From NCBI GenBank assembly GCA_021030915.1, contig JAGEMR010000075.1, positions 1-64,000 on the forward strand: a stretch of 64,000 nucleotides of DNA, written 5' to 3'. Shown piece by piece: positions 54,548 to 64,000 of the stretch. This DNA is from Astrothelium macrocarpum. Lineage: Eukaryota; Ascomycota; Dothideomycetes; Trypetheliales; Trypetheliaceae. Under the pieces are notes generated by a model. That model saw nothing but the letters and a program-made list of their open reading frames with translations. It was not told where the DNA came from and searched no databases. Both the position numbers and the translations under genes were made by a program. The number at the start of each line of letters is the position of its first letter. Positions within the stretch are counted from its first letter, which is position 1.

Positions 54548-57500
54548 TTATCGAAGGACTTGTCCCAATAACCAGCTCCAAAGGTCACAAATAAGGGAGT
54601 TACTCCATGGCAGCTTCAACATTCCAGAGCCAGAATGCGCCGACCCACTCCCCAACGAACCCGAGCTCTTCGCTTCACTAACCCCATTTCCAGACCCAGT
54701 ACTCGTGCCACTTGCAATTGATGATCCTCTCCAGGGCGCAGTCATCGTTGCCATGTTATCTGTAACGCCTCCAACTACCAGCCCCCCGGGCGCCGCGCTT
54801 ACGGCCTCACCATCCACCGTTGCAGCTGGTCCACCAGGCCATAATGTCACTCTTCCCGATTTGACTGGAATCACAACCAATTCGCCGTGCCCTGGAACGC
54901 TGGTCTCGACTGCCGTGTACGGAGTCCCCGAGACCGTGAATAATGCAACGAGCTCAGCAGTTGGTGTCGTAGTGCCCGGACCGAAGGCCCCGATGCTTTG
55001 AGCTGTCTCCGTGATCCAGGCATTTGTGCTGCCTCCGATTATAATACCATTTGGAGCCGCACTGAGGATCTTGCCATCGAGTGTTACTGGTGAACCGCCT
55101 GGAAGAAGAGTCATAGTATTGGAACCCATTGGAATGAGAGCTTCCCCTGCAGTCTGGAAAGCATGGTATACTGTCCCAGAAATGATGAATGGTGCTACAA
55201 GTTGGGTATTTGACGGCATATTAGAATACGGAACGGTATTAGTGCCTACAACCAAGCCCCCTGCATCAGCGCTTAGGACTTGGCCGTGCAGTGTGGTCGC
55301 CGCGCCTCCTAGGAGAAGCGTTATAGATGTCCTGTCCATGGGTATAGCGAGTTCTTCATGATGTCCCACACTATTTTCGAAAGCGGTATACACTGTGCCG
55401 GATATGGTGAAGGGTGCTATGAGCTGTGGAGCGGATTCCGCATCGAGATGGTTGCCCAGTGGCACCGTAGCACTGCCCAAATTAATGCTTCCAGGAGCAA
55501 CACTCAGGATCTGCCCGTCAACTGAAGTTGCTGCACCCCCTGGTTGAAGCACTACAGAAGTTGAGCCCACTGGAATAACCACTCCGTCTGGACGGCTCGA
55601 TCCAGTGAATGGATAAATCACATTACTGAAACCTTGTATTTTGCCGTCGACGACTACTCCGTCAGAAGCGGCGCTGATTGTGTGCTTTCCAATAGTGACT
55701 GCTGGACCATGTGCTGACAATGTATACCACTTTGACGCGTAAGGAATAGCGATTTCGTCTGACGCCTCTGATTGATAGGCAGTAAGTGTGGTTGATTGAG
55801 CAGCAATAATTGCCGCAGAGACCGGCTTCCCAAGCAGCGCTGGGAGATCGAAGGCCGAGTCTGGATCCGCGAGCTGGGAGTTGCTGTGATCTGCATCACC
55901 AGGATCTACTTTGCTGGGAGTCGGATTGCTAAGCTTCGGATTATTAAGAGCCGGGTCTTGAGGGAATGGTACAACGGTGGCTCCTGCAGGAATTGGACTC
56001 GTACGAGCGCCTGCCGTCAATAAATTCCGGGTTGGATCTTCCGAAAATGACAAAAGGCTTTCCATAGCACTGTCTCCTGCCCGCCATTCCGAGGAGGCGA
56101 TATTCGACTTTGCACTAAGCGTGCTTGATTGAGCTACTGAGGGATTAGGTTCGGGACTTTGTGGATCAGAAGATCCACCGTCTTGAGCATGACCATTTCC
56201 TGAGCTTGCAGAACCGAGGGTGCCTCCACTGTTGTCAACATGTGACCTAGATCCTATGATAGCCGAAGAGCCTGGAGCCCCATTTCCTAAATCCGAATCT
56301 AAAGGTGCGGCAATGCTGCTTACGAGTATCGACTCAATAATTCCGGTGATCTTGCTTTCCCCTGAATATGGGCGAAGAGAGCCAGCTTTGACACTTGGAG
56401 AGGGTTGAAGACCTGGGTCATTGACAGGTTCCGTTGAGAAACCAGGCTTGCTCGGATCTTCGGAACCATGAGAAAGAAGAACGGAAGATTTAGGATCCTT
56501 TCCATTCGCACCAGAAGCCTTTTGCGGATCGCCAGGGTCCGCACTAGCTGATGGGGTTGGATCGCCTTTGAAGGTCTGGACTGGCTGGCCCATTTGAGGG
56601 ACTGAAGCCGGAGTTGCTGATACCGTAGGAACCCAATTCGAGACTGTTGGTGTAGCTGCAATCACTGCCTGTTGAAGATTGTATGGTGGATCGAATGCAT
56701 CCCTGTTCTACTAATTAGAGAGAATTGCCAATGCTATGAGAATCGCCACTGAGCGAAAGGTGCTTTAATAGCTTGGCTTCTGATCGAAAACGATTCTTAC
56801 CGAAGATCAAAGGAGCATGCTGACCACAGAGGGTCTATTGCTCGAATGGATTGCAACGGGACCACAAGAATAGGATCATAAGATCGAGTCTGTGGGCAAG
56901 TTGAATTGATACTACCAAAATTCGTCTCCCCCTCGGGATTAATAAACTGCATGCGGGTAGTCGACCAGCTAACACACCATGGCTGGCGATCATAGATACT
57001 GGGCGGTACTGGGGTATTTAGATCTGTGAAATTGAAGGGGGCTGTAAATGATGGGACAGCGGTGTTATCCTCTCCCTCATTATTAGCTAAGTCTGATAAA
57101 TTGATCGAGGCCCAAACAGAAGACAACTCGCGTGTATTGGTCATAGCTACAAATTTTGAGTAGTGTGTTTGTCCAACAGGGTTACCGCAAGAATTTGCTG
57201 CATAAATCTTCGAGTAGTAGACATAGACAGTTGGTGACACGAATGTCGTATTGAGAGTATATGCTGTGATGGGCTGATAATCGCGTTTAGTATGAGGATT
57301 TTCCTCTTGTGTCTTGGACACCGGCCAGTAAAACAACTGGACTGTATCACCAGTAATTGCGCAACCTCCACATCCTAGAGTACATCCGGGACCAAGGACC
57401 GAGTCTGATGGCCAATAGTTGGAGGACGTAATTAAACCATTGGACTCAGTGACTTTGGTAGGCTGAAAGCCAATATCCGTCATTGAAGGGGTGTAAATTT

Positions 57501-58799
57501 GATCAAAATTCGCAGAGACTATCCAATTACTTAAATATAGCGATCTCAGCCCACTACACTGTGCAGGATTTATATGGGCAAGGCCGCAACCTGGAGACGG
57601 TGAACCTTTTGCTGCCACGATGCTCGCCGATACACCCCGCCAGCTTTGGTCAGCTGCACAGTTAGAGATGTCTGGGTACGTCGAAGTAAATGCATTATTA
57701 TCATTCCACGTCGTCAAGCAATCAAATGGAGGGTCTTCAACGGTAGTCAGTTGAAAGGAGACCCAAGTATTCCATTCTGCTTGGCATTGAGGCACTGCGG
57801 ACGGCAGGATACAAGCTGGAGTAGTAGGATTTTCGGTGATAGTGACCCGGATACCGCTCTGAGATACGTATACAGAAACGTCAGAAAGAGTGTAAATCGA
57901 ATTCGTGCCCGTAATCCATGGATATTTGGAAGTTGAATCAAAGGTGGTCGGAATGCTTGAAGTAGAAGTGACCGTTGTAAATGGATAACCATTATCGACT
58001 AAAGTCTGAGTAGTGGTAGTTAGGATAATGCCATCCGACCATTCCAATTGGCGAATCGTCTCCAGCGAAGTGGTTGTGAGGGTCACCGGAACTGCCCCAA
58101 AGTCGTCGACGTAAACTGCGTTAGCGCTACTTGACCAAAAAGCTGTCCATTGCGCCCAACAGTCTGTCAGATTTTGAGTTCGATTGGCTGAAGCATTGTG
58201 ACCCAAAGTTCCGGTTGTGTTCGATGTTATTGGATAGCTTGATGTTATAGAAGATGTGTCGTTCTTTGGTCTACCTTTATCTACTTGATTGATTGTTGTA
58301 TGGTATTCTGTCCCCCGTATCGAGGTCACGTTGTTGCCAGAACTTAGTATTCTTGAAAGCGGAGAACTTGGTATAGATTTGGATTGACTTGAGCCATGGG
58401 GTACGCTACTATATGTGGTAAACGACGAAGCAATCGAAGCAGATTGGGGCGATGCAGAAATCGAGGAGGCTCTTCGAATTCCAAATCCATTGGCGATCAT
58501 ATCACCGATGTCCTTCATCGATCCGGTACTTGGCAATGATCTCGTAGGGCTTGTCGAAATTGTGCGTATGGAAGAAGTATCGTTCGTCTTGAAAGAGCCA
58601 TTTGAAGCCAAGTCTACTCCTAAACTACGAACGGTTTTTGCTTTTACTTCGTGAGACCAAGCGTCAGCAAAGAAGTTTGACAAAAGGGTGCGGTCTTACT
58701 CTCAGCTCGTGCAGGATCTACGGTAACAAAACTTGCGACTGCCTGGAATAGTGCCCCAAGAGTTGATAGAGAAGAGAGAAGTCTGGCAAAAGAGACCAT
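54548..58799 (-). CDS. Large secreted Ser/Thr-rich repeat protein, three exons, 1366 aa
   Basis: Exons 58799-58700, 58646-56801 and 56702-54548; introns of 53 and 98 bp. The joins read VDPARAEIKAKTVRSLG and SFDLRDAFDPPYNLQQA, so two long frames are one gene. The signal peptide is MVSFARLLSSLSTLGALFQAVA. The N-terminal half has a Cys-containing domain (TDCWAQWTAFWSS, GCTLGCGGCAITGDTVQLFYWP) after a Ser-rich stretch. The middle is a disordered Pro/Ser/Asp region. The C-terminal third has at least five copies of a ~65-residue unit: FTISGTVYTAFE, an acidic loop, IPxxxxSITLLPGGAAT and LDGKILSAAPGGLVVG. Such VSAAPGG/VVGG repeats are typical of fungal wall or surface proteins. The C-terminus has Trp/Leu-rich sequence but no convincing GPI signal. 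Function unknown. Confidence 0.83.
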
Positions 58800-61157
58800 T
58801 ATCCACATGAACGAAGACAACCACACAACCTAACTGGAAACATTACTTGACACAGTTCAATTGTAATTGCAGCTAGAGAAATGAGGAGTCATATTGTATA
58901 AAATGGCACATGGACTCCAAAGTAGTGCTACTCTTTACGTAGAACTAGCTCCATGTCGGTGTCGCTGAGGCAGTGAGTGCGCGGCTAGATTTTTCCGGGA
59001 AAGTTTTAAGATTCAGCGTAATTTTACTTGAACGAATAAAAACCCTCTGTCTATCCACTGTATGCCAAATGTGGGTTCACTTGAGCCTAAAGCTAGGACG
59101 ACGTTGCCTTGAGTTGGCTTGGCAGATATCAAATCCTCAGCCGCTCCCAGACCACCTGCAGCTGTACGATATCCGTTTGTTGGTCGTCCCGCATTGTCTT
59201 ATGGGTTCAAAGATGAACGGCGCGAGCCTTGCAGCAATGGCGAATGAGACAGTTTTGGATAATTAAAGATAGTTGGGCCTTGAAACAAGTCTCAGTAGAT
59301 CTGGTACATACTGTGAGCAATGCGCCGAGCATCCCCAGAGCCATGCTCTAGCAATTTTACTGAGAATTGGTGTCACAATGATCCCTATGCCAAGGAATTG
59401 TGCTTTGTTCTCTTATCGTGTAAATGTGCCTGCGGAATTACAACCAGTAGCCCAAGAGGTTGTTTCGACGAGCTGCGGCGTTGAATCGCAGCTTCTCCGA
59501 CTTCGAGCTCCAGCTGTCATGCAGAGTGATCAATTGAAAACAAGGCAAACCTTCAGCCTAGCGGACCCCAACAACCAAGCTTACCGTTTCTTTGTGGTAA
59601 GTGCATTCTCCCATGACTACTGAGTTAGTAGTTGTGAAGTCCGCAGTCCGTCTCCCTACCACGATCTACGAAAGGAAGAGCTTTTTTTCTATTGTGAGGT
59701 TTGGTAATAGAAACGACCGAAGATTTTTGGCTATTGATTGTCCGTGCGCGGAAACACCCGTCAGGAATACGGACACACCATTGCTAGTAGAAAGTACCCG
59801 CTTTCGGAATGCCTTCCTTTTTTTATTTCCTTGGCAATATGTCTATTATCTCCTCATTTTATTGAATCACAGTATTGAGCATTCTCAATGATGATCTTGA
59901 GTTACATTTTCTTGGTTATTGATTTTGCGTTAACGCTGTACTAGCTAAACTATCTTGCATGAACACCTTGCCGCATTTTTCTCAGAAAATCACTATCTAG
60001 GCGATTAAACGACGAAGACGTTCGGATAAATAATGGTTCTGTTACTTCTGAAAGTCCCTATATCCAGCTTGATTGAGTCTGTGGCTAGAATGTGATGCAT
60101 GGGTGGACTAAGATCTCATTCCACAGCCGTCGGCGCGTTCGTCAAAAATTCCTCATTCTGTGCATCATTTTGTATCGATTGGGCTTGGAGTTCTATGTTT
60201 CTGAGCAAGAGTATTGTTTTTCTTTCGTTCTCACAAGCTTCTTTAGCTAGGCCGATAAGTATTTCATTGTGGCTATTTTAATTGTTCATTAGAGGAACAC
60301 CTTCCGAAAAGCTGTCAATATAGAGAATTCTGACTCCATTCTTGCTGTTTCCTCCATATCCTGTTGTTTCAGAAAGTCCGGCCGTCGTCAATATTGAGAA
60401 GCATTGCGCCTCAGTATTTCCATTGCAATATAAGATATGAAATGTAACTGTTTCTCTACACGGCTTGGAAGATGGCTATTTACGGCGCCTCTACCGTATG
60501 CTATGCTCTGGATTCACTGCTCCACGCATTTGTCCTCTCGGCATCGCAACTCTGGCCGTCAAATGTGATCCCAGGCAAAATTGCTGAAGCTGCTTATGTC
60601 GTGAGTGTTGTTTCTCTTTTAGGCTCTTGGTTTATATTGCCTTCTCGGAACCTACAGTTCTGACCAGCCAGTCACGTCTTAAATTTTGAGACAGCTCTGT
60701 CCTTCTAAGATGTCTGATCGGTCTTTTTCAAAGCTTGCGACAAGTTTTCTGGCAACTTTGCTTATCAGAAGAAGCGTATTGGGATGACGCTTCAAAATAT
60801 ATGCGATGAATACGTTGATAGTGTTGGGGGAATATTTGATCGTGAAACAGAAGAAGGGTCAACTCGATTCGGCCACAGGACAATGATGGATCTCGAACTT
60901 ATCAACGTTGAAGAGTCTGATAAGGTTCAGGTCAGCATGGCTGATTAAACAGAACCACGTCGTCTGGGTATAACGAAACCCTCTGACAAGAATTGGTCAA
61001 CGAACGTCATGTACACACAATTCAACTATTGGCTTTTATGCGAAATTAATAGCTTTGTGTTTCTTTTTTGGTCTAAAGGCACAACATATTACTAGGTTAG
61101 CTACAGGCATTCAATTTGCCTGTCTTAGTTGATGTGATTTCCTAGTACCCCTATGAT
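58800..61157. other. Gene-poor 2.4 kb
   Basis: Many 60-115-codon frames on the plus strand (59273-59891, 60472-60663), none recognised. A pair of frames could be a small spliced gene; see the separate entry at 60718-60948. Confidence 0.35.
60718..60948 (+). other. Possible 3' exon of an unrecognised small gene
   Basis: An open frame without its own start reads DKFSGNFAYQKKRIGMTLQ, then NICDEYVDSVGGIFDRETEEG, and closes QVSMAD-stop. Its composition looks coding. An upstream frame at 60472 (MAIYGASTVCYALDSLLHAF) ends near a GTGAGT donor (about 60601), and TTTCAAAG at 60726-60733 could be the acceptor. I could not confirm a joint reading frame or a family. Confidence 0.25.
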
Positions 61158-62744
61158 TCATACATTCGTACTGATTCGGTGCACCACCGGCACCGAGCTT
61201 GGCGGTAAACTCCCATACTCCGTCACCACCATCTTGATATATTCCGCTGGCGTAACATCATACATAATATTGAGAAGCTGCAAGTTATCCTTTCCCCGCC
61301 AATCCTTCAGACCACCTCCTTTGTTTATTGTGGCGTCTTCTTCAGCTCCGCCATCTCGAACAGAACCACTCCCTCCCTCTCGTCTCGCCTCTTCTACCAA
61401 CTCATCCGGCTCCGCAATCTCATTGCCCACAATGCTATCCAGCGCCACTCGTTCCGTAAACTTCACGCTTTCACAGCACACAATGACAGGCACGTCCCGT
61501 TCTGCAGCTTGCATTGCTACGACCGCCGTCCCCACGCGACTGTACAGTCGTCCATTGCTCATCATCGCATGTGCGCCCAGCAACACCTTTGTTACTTCCC
61601 CTAGTGCATGACTTGTGGCAATCACAAGGCCATACTGCACTGCAATGCCCGCGGCCGACAGTGCGCACGCTAGATTGCGGCCTTCGAAGAGGGGCTTCGA
61701 ATCGATGACGACGACACGAAACCGTTTGCCCTGACTGTGCGCGTGCAGCAGCGTTTTCTGCACAATGGAGCTCTTGGCGTACGTCGCGATGACATCGCCG
61801 GTCTTGATTTTGTCAGCAGCGGCAGCGGCAATGAGTGTGTCTGCGGCGGTGATGCGCTCGCGGATGAAGCCGTCGATAGAGTCGGCGATGTGGGCTTTGG
61901 CTTCCTCTTCTGGGACCGCGGGATCGATTTTGATGATGAGGTCTTTGAGCCAGCGGATGGCGTTGCCCATGCTGATGCTGATGGGGCGGCAGGAGTTGAG
62001 AAAGGTGATTTGCGGGCTGAGGTAGTGGGAGGTGAGATGGCGGGCAAGGGAGGTCTGTGGTGGCGTTGTGTAAGCGTTGATGGCGGCTTTGAATGCGAGG
62101 AGCATAGCAACGCAGCGAGCGTTGCTGCCACATATCGTGTAGGTACTCATTTGGAGGCCGAGGCTGAGGACAGAAGGATGAACTTCTTTTGGGGGTGCTG
62201 GATGGAATGTTTGTCGGCGAGACTGCCCATATAGGTGCCCAAATAGGCCAACTTCTTTTGAGGGGGGCTTTTTAGACTGAGAAGCTTGAGAGGACTGAGA
62301 GGAGCGGAAGGGTAATTTTTGTGAGCTTGGGGCTGTTCCTGAACCTCGTCGTGAATGCTGGCTTTTCTCTTGTTGTAGGCTTTTTTGGTCTTGCTGGCTC
62401 GATTTTCCCTTCTTTTGTGTATCGCCTTTGTTTTGCTGTGTATGTGTTGGTGCATTTTGGGCTACTGGTGCGCCGCCAGCAGCAGCTCTTTCTGCCTTTT
62501 CGCGTTCTCTTCGTGCTGCCTTTTCTAGCTTTTGCCTCTTTTTAAGTTCTGCTCCTGACAGCTTTGGCTCTGTGCTCCTAGAATCCCCATCTTTGATAGC
62601 TCCATTAGGATTTGTCGCATTTTCCGTGCCATGAGTGGCTTTTGATTGACTTTTGCCTGGCTCGACTGTGCTTGGGGTTTTGTTGTCATCTGTAGTAGCT
62701 TTCCCTACGCCATTCGATGTTCCGGTCGTTTCGGAGAGAGCCAT
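61158..62744 (-). CDS. GCD2: Translation initiation factor eIF2B subunit delta, single exon, 528 aa
   Basis: The N-terminal 165 residues are charged and low-complexity (Lys, Glu, Gln, Ser; AELKKRQKLEKAARRERE), as in fungal Gcd2. The C-terminal domain is the eIF2B alpha/beta/delta Rossmann-like fold: VGLFGHLYGQ, HPSVLSLGLQMSTYTICGSNARCVAMLLAF, FLNSCRPISISMGNAIRWLK, IATYAKSSIVQKTLLHA, VVVIDSKPLFEGR, VTKVLLGAHAMMSNGRLYSRVGTA, VPVIVCCESVKFTERV and the ending LLNIMYDVTPAEYIKMVVTEYG. eIF2B is the guanine-nucleotide exchange factor for eIF2; delta belongs to the regulatory subcomplex that senses phosphorylated eIF2. An essential, conserved gene and a good syntenic anchor for this end of the window. 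Confidence 0.96.
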   Translation of the reverse strand: MALSETTGTSNGVGKATTDDNKTPSTVEPGKSQSKATHGTENATNPNGAIKDGDSRSTEPKLSGAELKKRQKLEKAARREREKAERAAAGGAPVAQNAPTHTQQNKGDTQKKGKSSQQDQKSLQQEKSQHSRRGSGTAPSSQKLPFRSSQSSQASQSKKPPSKEVGLFGHLYGQSRRQTFHPAPPKEVHPSVLSLGLQMSTYTICGSNARCVAMLLAFKAAINAYTTPPQTSLARHLTSHYLSPQITFLNSCRPISISMGNAIRWLKDLIIKIDPAVPEEEAKAHIADSIDGFIRERITAADTLIAAAAADKIKTGDVIATYAKSSIVQKTLLHAHSQGKRFRVVVIDSKPLFEGRNLACALSAAGIAVQYGLVIATSHALGEVTKVLLGAHAMMSNGRLYSRVGTAVVAMQAAERDVPVIVCCESVKFTERVALDSIVGNEIAEPDELVEEARREGGSGSVRDGGAEEDATINKGGGLKDWRGKDNLQLLNIMYDVTPAEYIKMVVTEYGSLPPSSVPVVHRISTNV

Positions 62745-64000
62745 GTTGCGTTGCGAGCCAGCTCTCAGAAGGCGATATTGTCAGATTCGTGGAATCTAAA
62801 TGTACTGAGACCTCCATTAAAGACAACCGCGTTGAGTGAGTCAACTTAACTTTGGCGGATTCATGTGCCTGACTGATGTGTTGAACTTGACTCGTTGGCC
62901 GAAGTTTTGCCGCACGTTTGTACCAAACTTTTTACCCGTCCGAATCAGGCTTCATCTTAAACAGGCCTCAACTGACTAGCCGTTTACTATTTCCCAGGAC
63001 AAAGTTTATGAGGGAATATTGATACGATAGCATATAAGGTCATCACAACTGGAACTCCAGATATACTCATTCCTCAATCTAATTGAGTTCTGTATTTATC
63101 ACCTGGCTCACTCTCCCAACGGATAGATGGAGGGGTGGCCACGAAATCTACGAGGAGTAAGTCGGGGAAGGCAGTACGCTGATCCTGCTTGTTTTCTCAC
63201 ATCCAGCAGTGATGGCTGACGGGCCTGTATCACGATCCATGGCGTTGAGGACAAGAGCAGCACAATCGCACGATTGAAGGCTTTTTGACGTTTTTGATGA
63301 AATTGACTTCAAACTCGCTCCTGACTAAAGTTGAAAACGAGCTTTCTGGCTCTTTTAAGGTGAAGAATATCTTGTTGATCACGTTACTACCAAGCCAGCA
63401 TCGCCCTTAACAGGAATTACTCCGCTCAAAATAGGATGTCAAGATCTGACCCTGACCGATGGGCAAGCTTTACGGCTGAGCCTCAGCTACGTTGTATGAC
63501 CGAGGGCCTTCAGATTGTGTTGCCTTGCTATTTCCGTCGTATATGTATTCGCCCACTCTCGTTAATATATCATTTCCCATCCCTCAAAATACCCTTCTGC
63601 TCAGATCTTTTATTGACGAATCTCGCCCCAAAGACGGCGACTATATCTTCGACGATCTCCTTTTTTGTAAGGTCTCAAATATTTTCGCAGGGTGACACTA
63701 TGAAGGGTAGAGGAGAGATGGGGTTTGACGGTGATTAAAAACGACGCAGCATCTTACCCTCTTCACTTCATTCCATCGTGAACACAAAATACCAATGATG
63801 CCGGATCGAGGTCCTTGACGATAACTCATCGAATGTTATGGCTCATGTAAAGTATCATCAGAGTTGATGTTAGGACGAAAGCAAACAACCTACCTAAAAA
63901 CTGCGACACTATGATCCTCGTCAGTCTATTGCGATGGCAAGTTCGTCTTGACTTCGAGAGCTTCTGGAGACATGTATCGATACAGCCGGTAATGGAAGAT
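62745..64000. other. Right end of the window, nothing certain
   Basis: This begins with the eIF2B delta promoter. The plus frames at 63436-63738 (SRSDPDRWASFTAE) and 63492-63695 overlap in different phases and show no domain. Any gene here may continue beyond the edge. Confidence 0.35.

Noticed and set aside
61737..62234. 165-codon plus-strand frame and other frames opposite eIF2B delta
   Set aside because: These are shadows of a strongly conserved single-exon gene.

Overview
The window is nuclear DNA of a filamentous ascomycete (Pezizomycotina). The evidence is short introns (about 50-120 bp) with GT(A/G)AGT-like donors and CTAAT/CTGAC branch points, secreted CAZymes, UstYa, Tri12-type MFS and fungal rhodopsin-like families, and a transposon degraded to very high A+T in the manner of repeat-induced point mutation (RIP). 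A helotialean (Leotiomycetes) source is a guess only. Most protein calls below were assembled by joining exons by eye; wherever I give a complete gene model, the exon lengths sum to a multiple of three.

Layout. 0.8-5.9 kb: two halves of one ankyrin-repeat gene with a helo-like N-terminal domain point in opposite directions on either side of an intact citrate synthase-like gene, as a ~4 kb inversion would leave them. 7.0-8.0 kb: a Caf16-type ABC ATPase. 8.5-12.4 kb: a fructosamine-kinase-like gene split by a complete, RIP-degraded hAT transposon of 2565 bp with 12-bp terminal inverted repeats and a perfect 8-bp target duplication. 13.1-13.7 kb: a UstYa-like fragment. 16.1-17.5 kb: tRNA isopentenyltransferase. 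17.6-26.2 kb: three secreted glycosidases on the minus strand (GH35, GH128, GH31) with a Tc1/mariner scrap between the last two. 28.1-29.2 kb: a MetE/UROD-fold protein. 29.2-34.5 kb: gene-poor. 34.5-39.0 kb: divergent GT8 glycosyltransferase and GH92 mannosidase. 39.8-40.6 kb: a small secreted cysteine-rich protein. 41.3-43.6 kb: a ten-exon Tri12-type MFS transporter. 44.9-46.9 kb: a seven-helix rhodopsin-like protein with a MITE-like hairpin in one intron. 48.9-51.0 kb: two convergent short-chain dehydrogenases, the second with an in-frame stop. 51.7-54.0 kb: a GH2 glycosidase. 54.5-58.8 kb: a 1366-residue Ser/Thr-rich repeat protein. 61.2-62.7 kb: eIF2B delta.

How the genes relate. Three conserved housekeeping genes (Caf16-like, tRNA isopentenyltransferase, eIF2B delta) are interspersed with accessory genes. 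Five glycosidases and one glycosyltransferase lie within about 36 kb and suggest a niche of extracellular glycan breakdown; GH35 plus GH31 could act on xyloglucan-type side chains, but that is inference. Three genes are damaged (ankyrin, fructosamine kinase, second SDR) and one appears to lack its 5' end (UstYa), so the window records active decay by inversion, transposition and point mutation.

I do not see one unmistakably new system. The strongest points for a second look are the inversion-split ankyrin gene, the hAT insertion exactly on a 3' splice site, the repeated use of GC-AG introns, the hairpin in the rhodopsin-like intron, and the two repeat-built secreted proteins.
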